Below, one piece after another: positions 7,889 through 15,478 of a DNA stretch of 64,000 bases. The stretch spans positions 1 to 64,000 of the forward strand of contig CBDHFM010000018.1 in the NCBI GenBank assembly GCA_965262505.1, in the 5' to 3' direction. The stretch is from JACPPO01 sp965262505 (lineage in GTDB: Bacteria > Acidobacteriota > Vicinamibacteria > Vicinamibacterales > UBA2999). Both the position numbers and the translations under genes were made by a program. How positions within the stretch are numbered: the stretch's first letter is position 1; each line of letters begins with the position of its first letter. The notes under the pieces are model-generated. The model was given only the letters and a program-made list of their open reading frames with translations, was not told the DNA's origin and made no database searches.

Positions 7889-8110
7889 CTAGCGGTGAAT
7901 GAGGCGGTCAATCTGATCCTGTGCGACCCATAAGATCGGCTCGCCTGATAGATCCGTGTCGAGTTCTAGGCGGTCACGGCGCGGGGTGTCAAAGATAAAC
8001 AGCTCGGCGGTGGTCAGCCGGTCAATGGCGGGCTCGCGCGGTCCGACGTACCCTAGCGTGTCGATGAGGCGGTGCGCCTGGGCGCGGGTGAGTCGGGCGG
8101 TCGTGGTCAT
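7889..8110 (-). CDS. Hypothetical protein, 73 residues
   Basis: A small soluble protein beginning MTTTARLTRAQAHRLIDTLG and containing DRLELDTDLSGEPILWVAQDQIDRLI. It starts like a helical DNA-binding peptide, but no family is recognised. It lies in the same minus-strand run as its neighbours and is probably co-transcribed with them. Confidence 0.45.
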   Translation of the reverse strand: MTTTARLTRAQAHRLIDTLGYVGPREPAIDRLTTAELFIFDTPRRDRLELDTDLSGEPILWVAQDQIDRLIHR

Positions 8111-8159
8111 CGTTCACCCTCTAAGAGTTCCCAGGCGTAATCGAGGCAGTGATTATCTC

Positions 8160-8426
8160 TCAGTGCGTCGACGGGAAATTGCTTGAGCTGCCATCGGGAA
8201 AGGGTAGACAGCCACCATCGGCGCGCAGCACGAAGGGCAACGAGAGCGCCACGGGCAGGAGAATGAACGGAGACTCGTCTCGGACGGTGATGACATAGTG
8301 AATCCCGGCGGCGTACGTCGCCGGCAGGGCCGCGAGGACCGCGAGCGCCATGAGGAACGCGCGCCAGCGCGGGCGCGCCGGGTGGCGCACGCGGCACGCA
8401 TACCAGAACAGCAGCAGCGCGGGCAC
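8160..8426 (-). CDS. Hypothetical membrane protein, 88 residues
   Basis: A GTG-started frame begins 15 bp after the virB11 remnant. Hydrophobic segments lie at about residues 2-11, 23-41 and 51-68 (PALLLFWYAC, AFLMALAVLAALPATYAAG, FILLPVALSLPFVL). It probably has two or three spans. No family is recognised. The position directly after virB11 differs from the intact operon, where a 78-residue soluble gene follows. Confidence 0.4.
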   Translation of the reverse strand: MPALLLFWYACRVRHPARPRWRAFLMALAVLAALPATYAAGIHYVITVRDESPFILLPVALSLPFVLRADGGCLPFPDGSSSNFPSTH

Positions 8427-8441
8427 GCCGACGACACGCCC

Positions 8442-9346
8442 TTAGAGGGGCGTGCGGTCGAGTCGTTCGATGTCCCATGCGTTGCGCCCGGCGTCGTACC
8501 CCCGGACGTACGCCGCTTCTTCGACACAGCGCCGGCCGTCGGCGCGGGTCATGTGGATCACCATCGCGATCCCGTCGACGACGCCCCGACAGGTGACGTC
8601 CCACGGGAGATCGCCGCCGCCCTGCATGGCGCAGCTCGCCACACGCGAGAGGGCACTCTCGGCGTTGTTGGCGTGAACGGTGGTGAGCGATCCGCCGTGG
8701 CCGGTGTTGAGGGCTTGCAAGAGATCGGCGGCCTCGCCGCCGCGCACTTCGCCGCCGACGATGTGATCGGGGCGATGGCGCAGCGCATGACGTACGAGAT
8801 CGCGGATCGTGACAGCTCCCTCTTGGAGCCCGCGCGCCTCGAACCGGAGACAGTTCGGCGAGTCGATCCGCAGCTCTAGCGTGTCCTTGATGGTGACGAT
8901 CCGCTCGTCGCCGGGGATGAGTGCGATGAGGGTATTGAGCAGCGTCGTCTTGCCGTTGCCGGTGCCGCCGCTCACCAGGATATTGCGGCGCGTGTGCAAG
9001 GTCCGCTCGGCCGCAAGGCGGATGTGTTCGGGGAGCGCGCCTTGTTCGACAAGCTGTGTCGCTGAATAGGCACGCGTGCCGAAGCGCCGGACGGTGATCG
9101 CCACATGCGGGCTGGCCGGCGGGACGCAGATCGCCACGCGCGACCCGTCGTCCAGCCGGGCATCGAGAATCGGCGTGGTGGCCGCGTCTAGCGCCGGCGC
9201 GTCGATCTGCGTCAAGCGGCCGCGACCTTCCAGCCACACGTTCCCCGGCCCGTTGATCATGATCTCGCTCACGTCCGGGTCTGCGAGCGCCGCCTCTCAC
9301 CCCGGTAAAAGGGTTTCAGGAGGTCCAGCGCGTCGTGTCGGCTCAT
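8442..9346 (-). pseudogene. virB11: Decayed VirB11-type ATPase gene
   Basis: The longest open part (8442-9272) encodes 276 residues aligned with the intact VirB11 at 42524-43630: ISEIMINGPGNVW-like start, GGTGNGKTTLLNTL (Walker A), RPDHIVGGEVRGGEA (Asp box) and GHGGSLTTVHANNAE (His box). Two lesions are visible. The natural ATG (9346) is cut off by a frameshift near CCCTTTTACCGGGG. About 20 residues are missing in frame between LDAAT and PILDARLDDGSRV. The ATG overlaps the virD4 remnant stop, as in the intact pair. Confidence 0.75.
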
Positions 9347-9576
9347 AGCCGTCCTGTCTGTTTGGCGGTCCAGTATGGGAGGTCGGCGGGCAGATAGTAG
9401 GGCTTCAAGTAGACGCGCCGGGGGGGGAGCGATTGCACGCCGTCGTACGGGAGACAGATCGCCTGACAGTTCCCGAGGAGAGCGAAGTCGCGCGGCTGAA
9501 AGAGCGCCTCGCGCCGTTCGTGAAAACTCTTACTCGCGCCGACGCTGCCGCGCCCGCCGCCGGCCTGGGCGGACAT
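9343..9576 (-). pseudogene. virD4: C-terminal fragment of VirD4 coupling protein
   Basis: The 77 codons align with the last 77 or so residues of the 882-residue VirD4 at 43630-46278: GSVGASKSFHERREALFQPRDF and LLGNCQAICLPYDG correspond to GSVGASKAFSEKREPLFHPRDF and ILGNCQAIVQAYDG. Everything upstream is missing. With the virB11 remnant it shows that a second conjugation operon once ended here and was cut near 9577. Confidence 0.8.
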
Positions 9577-9637
9577 GAGGTTGATGCTGCTCGATTTCGC
9601 TGATTCGTTGATCCAGTCATCTATTCAGAACCGTTCT

Positions 9638-9842
9638 CGTGACCCGTCCCGTGTCCCAAGATCGTGGTCACGCGGCTGGAACAGCATATTTGGTCACGAG
9701 TACCACATCGTGACCCGTCAGTGTTCCACCGAAACCCGTCATTCAGCCCCATGTTTAGCGCCGTCTCTCAACAGCCCGTGACCCACCGTTGAGAGACGCC
9801 GTGACCAGAGCGACCCCCCCCAAAGTCCCTTTTTTGGTCACG
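9638..9842. repeat. Seven-copy CGTGACC/GGTCACG motif cluster
   Basis: Copies lie at 9638-9644 (CGTGACC), 9666-9672, 9692-9698 (GGTCACG), 9709-9715, 9777-9783, 9800-9806 (CGTGACC) and 9836-9842 (GGTCACG). The mixed orientation and about 205-bp span look like a multi-site protein-binding region, such as recombinase arm sites, a centromere or iterons. A 10-bp inverted repeat, GTCTCTCAAC (9763-9772) with GTTGAGAGAC (9788-9797), is embedded. No gene occupies 9577-10004. Confidence 0.55.
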
Positions 9843-9895
9843 CCGATGGAACATTGGCCCTGTCAATGTTCCACGCCGCGAGGGGTCGCTCTGGT
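9804..9895. repeat. Nested palindromes upstream of the tyrosine recombinase
   Basis: The outer perfect 14-bp inverted repeat is ACCAGAGCGACCCC (9804-9817) with GGGGTCGCTCTGGT (9882-9895). Inside lies a perfect 10-bp hairpin, TGGAACATTG (9847-9856) with CAATGTTCCA (9864-9873). A similar nested design with the same GAGCGACCC core is at 36544-36628. The location about 110 bp before the recombinase start suggests a recombination or regulatory site. Confidence 0.6.
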
Positions 9896-10004
9896 CTGAT
9901 TTATCCCTCCGGGAAGGGGGAGAAACCCCACGCGCCCGCGCCTCGTCCGGGGACGAGCGTCGCCGCCGAAACCCCCGCCGCCATCCCGATCCATAATTCC
10001 ACTT

Positions 10005-10967
10005 ATGGATCATCTGACGACTGCCCGATCGGAGCCCGAGCGAGGCTCGATCTCATCCCCGACGACGGCTGAGCTAGGCTCGACCGCCCGCCGCCTGGTC
10101 CTCGCCTCTGTCAGTCCGAACACCCGCGAGAGCTACAGCCGCGCCCGCCGCCAGTTCGACACCTGGCGCGGCCATCGGCCCCTGGACGACTCGACCCTTG
10201 CCGCCTACCTGGCCGCCCTCTACGACCTTGGCCTGAGCCCGAGCGTCGCCGCCTTGGCCGTCGCCGCCGTCCGGTTTCGCGCCCGCCTGTCCGACCACCC
10301 GGACCCGGCCGGGAAAGCGACCGGCCGCGTCCTCGCAGGCTTCCGGCGCACCGCCGCCGATCGCGGCCGAGGCCGCGCCGACGCCTTTACCGCCGACCAC
10401 CTTTCGGCCGTCCTTGCCACGTGCCACCGTCCGCGAAAATCCCGGCGCGGCATCGAGGCTCCGCCCGCCGCCGCCCGACGCGGCCGCCTGGACGCCGTGA
10501 TCGCGGGCTTGCTCTTTATGGCCGGGTTGCGCCGATCTGAAGTAGCGGCGCTGCGCTGGTCCGACGTGACCGACGCCGACGCCCCAACCCCCGGTATCCT
10601 TGTCCGCGTCCGAACCTCAAAAACGAACCCGACCGGTGAGACAACCGATCTCCGGTACGTCAAGAACGGTGTGGCAGCCGCCCTCCGCTCGCTCCGGGCC
10701 GAGACGCAGCCCGAGACGAGCGATCGCGTGGTGCCGCTCACCCCGCGCTCCCTCGCACGGCGCTTTATCGCCGCCGCCGAGGCCGCAGGCATCGACCACC
10801 GCATCACGGCCCACTCCGGCCGCATCGGTCTCGCCTCCGAACTCACCCGCCGTGGCGCATCCACCACGGATGTGATGCTGGCCGGAAACTGGCGCACCGC
10901 CCGCATGGTCGCCCACTATTCGGCCGGAGCCACCGCCGAACATGGCGCGGTCGCCCGTTACCTTTAA
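10005..10967 (+). CDS. Tyrosine recombinase/integrase
   Basis: This 320-residue protein has an N-terminal SAM-like core-binding domain (SVSPNTRESYSRARRQFDTW, about residues 36-55) and a C-terminal catalytic domain. Visible catalytic residues are the Arg in AGLRRSEVAAL (about 172-182), HSGR (about 270-273), the Trp in GNWRTARMV and the Tyr in AHYSAG (about 304). It would cut and join DNA by a 3'-phosphotyrosine link. The repeat and hairpin cluster immediately upstream is a plausible substrate. No flanking tRNA gene is visible. Confidence 0.88.
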   Translation: MDHLTTARSEPERGSISSPTTAELGSTARRLVLASVSPNTRESYSRARRQFDTWRGHRPLDDSTLAAYLAALYDLGLSPSVAALAVAAVRFRARLSDHPDPAGKATGRVLAGFRRTAADRGRGRADAFTADHLSAVLATCHRPRKSRRGIEAPPAAARRGRLDAVIAGLLFMAGLRRSEVAALRWSDVTDADAPTPGILVRVRTSKTNPTGETTDLRYVKNGVAAALRSLRAETQPETSDRVVPLTPRSLARRFIAAAEAAGIDHRITAHSGRIGLASELTRRGASTTDVMLAGNWRTARMVAHYSAGATAEHGAVARYL

Positions 10968-10983
10968 CGGCTCGTCGCCCGCG

Positions 10984-11256
10984 CCCCACCACGGCCAGGG
11001 CCGCCCAGGCCCAGGTCGAACCCGTCACCCACGGCCGAGCGCCCACGCCACCGGCCGCTCCCCCCTTCCTCACGGCCGAGCCCTCCGGCGAACGGTCGCA
11101 CGAGTGCCCCACCACGGCCAGGGCCGCCCCGGCCCAGGTCGAACCCGTCACCCACGGCCGAGCGCCCACGCCACCGGCCGCTCCCCCCTTCCTCACGGCC
11201 GAGCCCTCCGGCGAACGGCCGCACGAGCGCCCTACCACGGCCAGGACCGCCCGGCC
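10984..11256. repeat. 123-bp tandem repeat (2.2 copies)
   Basis: Units begin at 10984, 11107 and 11230 (partial), each starting CCCYACCACGGCCAGG. The 123-bp period is a multiple of three and keeps a proline/arginine-rich frame open, but that frame has no start of its own and no family resemblance, so I treat it as non-coding. It lies between the recombinase and iteron array B. Confidence 0.7.
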
Positions 11257-11342
11257 GCAGACCTCCCCACGCCCGCGCCCCCAGGTTTCGCCCGTCGCTC
11301 GTCCTGTCGTAAACGACCATCAACAATGCGGCTTGCCGCTAG

Positions 11343-11480
11343 TACTTGTACGTACGTGGTACTTGAGTACGTACTTGTTTAATGAAGTTGTGGGTTTTCA
11401 GCGAGCCAAAGGCGGTCAAGTTGTGGGTTTTCAGCGAGCCGAAGCGAAATGAAGTTGTGGGTTTTCAGCGTGGAAAACCA
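11343..11480. repeat. Iteron array B with GTAC box
   Basis: A GTAC box (11343-11378) with TGTACGTACGTGGTACTTG and GTACGTACTTG is followed by three iterons starting at 11385, 11418 and 11452 (spacing 33 and 34 bp). Each has the core AAGTTGTGGGTTTTCAGCG. The third runs into GTGGAAAACCACC. Spacing and frame match array C (39319-39445) exactly, while the 5' half of the iteron differs. No full initiator gene is adjacent. The array probably marks a second replication or transfer origin. Confidence 0.65.
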
Positions 11481-12154
11481 CCCTGATTCACGTCCTTCTG
11501 TGGAAAACGGCCCGGCCGGTAAGAGCCCTCTACTGCCGTGATCGAGCCGTTGTCAAGGCCGGAGTCCCGCGTTAGCGGGAGCAGAGCGTCAGCGGAGCGC
11601 CTTGACTGCGGAGAGTCGCGGCGCAGCTTTTCCCCCCGGCCGGGCCGTGTCAACAATTGTTGTCCGGCACCGTTTCACCCCTCCCGCGAGTGCGACCGGC
11701 GCACCCGCTCCGCCGTCCCGCGCGGCCTCGACCGCCAGCCCTCCCACGTCGGAACCCCAGGAGCTTCCCGCCGCGACGCTCGACACCATCCGCCACCACG
11801 AGTACCACCCATCCGCCCGCCGCTCGACTCCCCCGCCGCCAGAGCAGAAGCACGAACACCACCTCGAGCCTTGCCGTCTCTACCCGTCGCCTGATACTTT
11901 CGCGCCCTCCGAACATCACGGGCCGTGCGGTTCCGCTCATCTTCCCCGCTTGCCGCGCCGGGCCCCTGGTTGCATCGGCGCACGTGCCGCGTGCCAAGCC
12001 GCTTATGCTGGCCTCCGGCCCTTGTCACGGCCCCCGCGTATCCGACGCTGCCCGGTCCCGGCGCGGCTGCGCTGTCCCTCACGTCAGGGTTTCGCCGGTC
12101 CGCTTCGACTTGTGAAAGCGGAACCGGCAACCCTGAACTCAGGAGGAAACAACG
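11481..12154. other. Conserved block shared with 39446-40170
   Basis: This stretch after iteron array B is similar at DNA level to the block after array C. It begins with a dyad region (CCCGCGTTAGCGGG inside a longer imperfect stem, about 11555-11615). Both blocks keep frames open on each strand. The minus-strand frame starting near 11940 (MSGTARPVMFGGRESIRRRV) shows the fewest replacements, but evidence for a protein is weak. It may be an origin-proximal regulatory or RNA region. Confidence 0.4.
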
Positions 12155-12424
12155 ATGACCGAAACCACGAACAAGCCCGTTGACGAAGTTCGGATCGGCC
12201 GCGTCAAAGCGACCATCTGGCGCAACCTCACCGACGATGGCAAGCCCCGGTACAATGTGGTGTTTGCTCGCCTCTACAAAGACGGCGATACCTGGGCGTC
12301 AAGCCCGAGTTTCGGGCGGAATGACCTGCTGGTACTCGCCAAGGTGGCCGACCTCGCGCATACCCGCGTCCTACAGCTTCCCCAGGGGTCCAACGGCGAG
12401 GACAACGGCACGGCGGCCGAGTAA
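12155..12424 (+). CDS. Conserved hypothetical plasmid protein, 89 residues
   Basis: A strong AGGAGGAAACAACG ribosome site precedes the ATG. The protein reads VRIGRVKATIWRNLTDDGKPRYNVVFARLYKDG then SFGRNDLLVLAKVADLAHTRV. I recognise this as a small conserved protein found repeatedly on plasmids and integrated elements, with no assigned function. It is predicted to be mixed alpha/beta and soluble. A rho-independent terminator follows at once, so this is probably a single-gene transcription unit. Confidence 0.75.
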   Translation: MTETTNKPVDEVRIGRVKATIWRNLTDDGKPRYNVVFARLYKDGDTWASSPSFGRNDLLVLAKVADLAHTRVLQLPQGSNGEDNGTAAE

Positions 12425-12439
12425 CCGCCGCGCGGAGAG

Positions 12440-12480
12440 ACGGCGAAGCGGGTTACGCTGCCGCTTCGCCGTTTTCTTTT
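12440..12480 (+). terminator. Rho-independent terminator
   Basis: A 12-bp perfect stem, ACGGCGAAGCGG (12440-12451) with CCGCTTCGCCGT (12461-12472), is followed by a T-rich tract (TTTTCTTTT). It lies 16 bp after the stop of the 89-residue gene. Confidence 0.85.
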
Positions 12481-12871
12481 GTACGGCTTTCTACGATGCC
12501 CGTTCCACGATGACGCTCCGATGCCAGCGCCGCCGTTAACGCCGTGCGCCCGCGTGGTGAGCATAGCACGAGACGAATACGGTGACGGGTTGCTGCTGGC
12601 GTCAGACTGAGACAACAACGGACAGCCACCCGTCTTCTGGAACCCAGTGCGTGTGGCCGTATTCTTCCCGCGCCAACGGCTCAGGGTCGATGTAGTCACA
12701 GGCGTAGTTTTCTCTCGCGTAGTTCTATCTCGCACTGGTTAGACCCACGCGGAAGCCGCTCACGCCAGGGTTCGGAGGACCTGCCCGCCAGCCGTCGTGC
12801 AATTCTGTATCAGCCGGCGTTTTCTCGGCCAGAAAATCATTGATCCATAGGCTTCCTCTATCGGATCGGGT
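12481..12871. other. Intergenic stretch with no recognised feature
   Basis: About 390 bp with short open frames on both strands but none with a family resemblance or a convincing ribosome site. Confidence 0.4.
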
Positions 12872-13075
12872 TTAGGGCGCCAGTCTGGCGTCGAGCCGCC
12901 GGAGGAACAAGCGGCCGAGCAACATAACTATGTGCAGCCTGAAGGTGGAATCCTCGTCGTCCGACAGGCCCGGATGCGCGCCCTCGGGGTGAAGCCTCTT
13001 GAAAACGCCGTTGACGAGATTCTTGCCCTGGTTGCCCCATTCGTTCAGGGCCACGCTGAGGAATGGCGGTTGCAA
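12872..13075 (-). CDS. Hypothetical small protein or gene fragment
   Basis: A TTG-started 67-codon frame reads FLSVALNEWGNQGKNLVNGVFKRLHPEGAHPG and ends with a hydrophobic/basic stretch. It lies 24 bp after the DUF4160 gene on the same strand. No family is recognised and the start is weak, so it may be a fragment. Confidence 0.3.
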   Translation of the reverse strand: MQPPFLSVALNEWGNQGKNLVNGVFKRLHPEGAHPGLSDDEDSTFRLHIVMLLGRLFLRRLDARLAP

Positions 13076-13099
13076 GTTCGCCAGCCGGCGACCAAGCGA

Positions 13100-13360
13100 T
13101 CATTTCAGTGGGGCAATGCTGCCAGGCGTCTCCAGGCGCTTTGCCAAATCCCAGGCCTCTTTCAGTTCCGCTTGCCGAAGTAAGGCCCACTCGACCACCA
13201 GACCGAACGCTCGCGGCGGAAGCTGCCCGTGCAACACGGTCAAGCTGTCGATTGCCACGACCACTTCCTCTCCACCATACGCGGCGTGGAAGTGCGGCGG
13301 CCCGTGGTCGTCAAAATACATACGGATGACGATTCCGTAGAACCGGCAGAGTTCAGGCAT
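13100..13360 (-). CDS. DUF4160 protein
   Basis: This 86-residue protein has the DUF4160 signature: IVIRMYFDDHGPPHFHAAYGGEEVVVAID near the start, then GQLPPRAFGLVVEWALLRQAELKEAWDLA. The HFHA motif is typical. It overlaps the upstream DUF2442 gene by 8 bp, a linkage seen widely and suspected to be a toxin-antitoxin-like pair. Biochemical function is not established. Confidence 0.85.
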   Translation of the reverse strand: MPELCRFYGIVIRMYFDDHGPPHFHAAYGGEEVVVAIDSLTVLHGQLPPRAFGLVVEWALLRQAELKEAWDLAKRLETPGSIAPLK

Positions 13361-13637
13361 TTTTGGCCAGAAGCTGGGCCCCCGACATCACGTCCGTCAC
13401 GACCTTGCCGGTGAGCTGCAGGTAGAGCGCGTCCGGGCACAGTTCGCCGTCTTCTCCCCAGGCGACCCCGCCGGCCGGAGCCAGATGCACCGTCTCGAAG
13501 CACGCGCGGTCATGCCAGTTCTTGAAGACGCCACGCCCTGCCAGATGCGCCAGGTCGATTTCCCCCGCCGTACCGTCCGAGTACCGAAGCCAGATTTGGT
13601 ATCCCTCTCGTGGTTCCACTTCAGTTGGCCGAATCAT
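13353..13637 (-). CDS. DUF2442 protein
   Basis: This 94-residue protein matches DUF2442: YQIWLRYSDGTAGEIDLAHLAGRGVFKNWHD and a C-terminal GELCPDALYLQLTG. In this family the segment near the end resembles an HTH/NEKE-like binding domain. It is translated just before the DUF4160 gene and overlaps it. The pair sits between the second par operon and the 12-kb block and could act as a stability module, though that is inference. Confidence 0.85.
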   Translation of the reverse strand: MIRPTEVEPREGYQIWLRYSDGTAGEIDLAHLAGRGVFKNWHDRACFETVHLAPAGGVAWGEDGELCPDALYLQLTGKVVTDVMSGAQLLAKNA

Positions 13638-13667
13638 CTCCCCTCCTTTATCCGTGCTTCGCCAGAC

Positions 13668-13952
13668 TCATGATGATTCAAGCTCCGCGCAGCGACGATC
13701 AATGAACCGGCGGATTTCATCGTTCATCTTCGTGCCAGCGACGGTGCAAGCAATCTTGAAGCGCCGATGTTGCGCCCGTGGCAGGTCGACCGTTAAGCGT
13801 GCGTACTCTGGTTTTACAGCTATCTGTAACTCTGTGTTAACAGATAGCTGTTTGTCTGTGTCAACCCCAGCGCCGCCTCTGACGAACGTGTTGATGTCGT
13901 CAGACGTCGGGTGTCTGTTGGGGACTGGCTTCGTCAGAGTTTTCTTGATCAT
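13668..13952 (-). CDS. Partner protein of the second ParA (putative RHH type)
   Basis: This 94-residue protein has a flexible N-terminus (MIKKTLTKPVPNRHPTSDD) and a C-terminal ribbon-helix-helix-like segment: YARLTVDLPRAQHRRFKIACTVAGTKMNDEIRRFIDRRCAELE (about residues 49-91). That pattern is typical of ParG-like plasmid partition proteins. It overlaps parA2 by 53 bp. The gene contains a perfect 12-bp inverted repeat (13816-13827 with 13840-13851), which might be a binding site. Confidence 0.8.
   Translation of the reverse strand: MIKKTLTKPVPNRHPTSDDINTFVRGGAGVDTDKQLSVNTELQIAVKPEYARLTVDLPRAQHRRFKIACTVAGTKMNDEIRRFIDRRCAELESS
13816..13851. repeat. Perfect 12-bp inverted repeat inside the par partner gene
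   Basis: ACAGCTATCTGT (13816-13827) and ACAGATAGCTGT (13840-13851) are exact reverse complements with a 12-nt spacer. The text is AT-richer than its surroundings. Location inside a partition gene makes a parS-like or regulatory role possible. Confidence 0.5.
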
Positions 13953-14571
13953 AGAACGCTCCGATTTCTTGCATGACTGTTGCAAACTCCTGGCTCGCCG
14001 GGCTCTCGGGCGCCCACTCGAAAATCGTCTTTCCCATGGTGAGCGCTTCCGCGATCGCCACGCGGTTGGCGACGGCGGCCCGGAGCAACGGAATACCGTG
14101 GTCCGCGACATGTTCGCGGATCGAACGGCTCAGCACGGTGTTGATGATGACACGTGAAACCAGAAACACAGCTTTCAGTGCTTCTTTATATTGCCGCGCA
14201 TCTTGGACCTGTTGAATGGTGGTCTGGCTGGCCCAATCGGACGCGCCGGACGCCTCGATGGGAATCACGATCAGGTCCGAGGCGATAATCACCGCGCGGC
14301 TCACGGCTTCGGCGCGCGGCGGGCCATCAATCACAACATGGTCATAGTTGACGGCATGGCCCAGGATTTCCTGCGCCATGTTGCCCCGAGCGAGTGCCAT
14401 CACGGGAAACGTCATCGCGTCTCGACGCGCCGCCCAATCGTTCGTGGTCCCTTGTGGGTCCGCGTCGATCAACAGGGTCTTGGCCCCTTGCCGCTGCAGG
14501 TAGTCGGCGGCGTTGGTGGAGAGGGTCGATTTGCCCACCCCGCCTTTTTGGTTAAGGAAGGCAAGAATCAT
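13900..14571 (-). CDS. parA: ParA-family partition ATPase, second copy
   Basis: This 223-residue ATPase starts MILAFLNQKGGVGKST (Walker A at residues 8-16) and continues LLIDADPQGTTNDWAARR and HVVIDGPPRAEAVSRAV. The open frame runs 108 codons further upstream, but ATG at 14571 puts the motif at the N-terminus as in ParF/ParA small types. It is clearly diverged from the ParA at 410-1129, so the molecule carries two distinct partition systems. A GTGTTCACAG/GTGAACAC-rich stretch upstream (14580-14625) may hold its operator. Confidence 0.92.
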   Translation of the reverse strand: MILAFLNQKGGVGKSTLSTNAADYLQRQGAKTLLIDADPQGTTNDWAARRDAMTFPVMALARGNMAQEILGHAVNYDHVVIDGPPRAEAVSRAVIIASDLIVIPIEASGASDWASQTTIQQVQDARQYKEALKAVFLVSRVIINTVLSRSIREHVADHGIPLLRAAVANRVAIAEALTMGKTIFEWAPESPASQEFATVMQEIGAFYDQENSDEASPQQTPDV

Positions 14572-14842
14572 TGTGCCCGTGTATCTGTGAACACGGTCAT
14601 CATTGTGACACGTTAACACGTGCGTGGAAGCGCTTTGAACGCTCTGCGCCGGGGCCAGCGGCGCCAAGACCGGAGCTGTTTCCGGCGCGTCCGCTCTCGG
14701 CCTCGCGTTTCGGCCCGCGCCGCCCACAGAGGGAAGCCGTCCGCGTGCTGGGGCCAGCAGGGCCGAGTCGCGCCCATGAGTAGGGCGCGCCGTGTCGCGG
14801 GGGCCGAGCCAGGCGCCACCGGGCAGGGCGTCCCCGCCTCGC
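14572..14842. other. Region upstream of the second par operon
   Basis: The first 60 bp hold short dyads (GTGACACGTTAACACGTG at 14605-14622), likely part of the parA promoter/operator. The rest shows no recognised gene. Confidence 0.35.
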
Positions 14843-15343
14843 TCATTCGGATACTTCGCCCTCCTCGATGAGGGTTTCGAAGCGGTCGTAGTCATTGGTC
14901 AAGGCCTGGGCGAGGGCGAAGAGCTTGGTGACGGCGTCTTTCGCGCTGGTAACGCGCACCTCGATCCGATCGCGGCTGACCGAGACGCCGGCCGGCAGGC
15001 TGGCGAGCCGTCCGTGGAGAGCGTCCACGGGGACCGGGACTCGAATCCCGGTGCGTCTGGCCTGGCGGAGTGCGGTCCACACCCGGTCGCGGCGGGCTTC
15101 TTCGTCCCGGAATGGGGCGTGCTTCTGGAGCGTCCGGAGCTGGCGGAGGAGCGTGGTGCGCGAGAGGGTACGGATGGAGCCGGTCAGCTCGGCCCCGAAG
15201 GCCCGCATCAGGGTGGCCGCCCGGGCGCGCGAGACGCCGAAGAGCGCTTCGAGGTCGCGGCGGGTGAGGAGCGGCCGGTCGAGCGCGACAAGCTGCGCGA
15301 TGGCGTCTGGGAGGGCGAGGAGCCACCGGGGTCTAGTGGGCAC
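14843..15343 (-). CDS. HTH-containing hypothetical protein, 166 residues
   Basis: The N-terminal third carries a helix-turn-helix-like run, LLTRRDLEALFGVSRARAATLMRAFG (about residues 25-50). The remainder is a mixed domain with VPVPVDALHGRLASLPAGVSVSRDRIEVR and a helical C-terminus. It is probably a DNA-binding regulator or accessory replication protein. I recall similar unnamed proteins on mobile elements but cannot name a family. A short intergenic region (15344-15478) follows upstream. Confidence 0.6.
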   Translation of the reverse strand: MPTRPRWLLALPDAIAQLVALDRPLLTRRDLEALFGVSRARAATLMRAFGAELTGSIRTLSRTTLLRQLRTLQKHAPFRDEEARRDRVWTALRQARRTGIRVPVPVDALHGRLASLPAGVSVSRDRIEVRVTSAKDAVTKLFALAQALTNDYDRFETLIEEGEVSE

Positions 15344-15478
15344 CGTACTGACCTGTCAACCCGTTTCGGGCATGGAGGTTAGGAGGATGTTGCGGAGGCA
15401 TGCCTTAGGTAATATTAGTAGACGGTCGTCTAGAATTCAAGCTGGGCGGGTGCCGTGGGTGGCGCTACATAAAGGACG

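Noticed and set aside
8107..9300. 397-codon open frame covering the decayed virB11
   Set aside because: It is an Arg/His-rich out-of-frame reading with no family likeness; the other frame carries clear VirB11 motifs.
10942..11382. Open frame with a 41-residue Pro/Arg-rich repeat
   Set aside because: It is generated by the 123-bp tandem repeat, overlaps the recombinase end, has no ribosome site and no family likeness.
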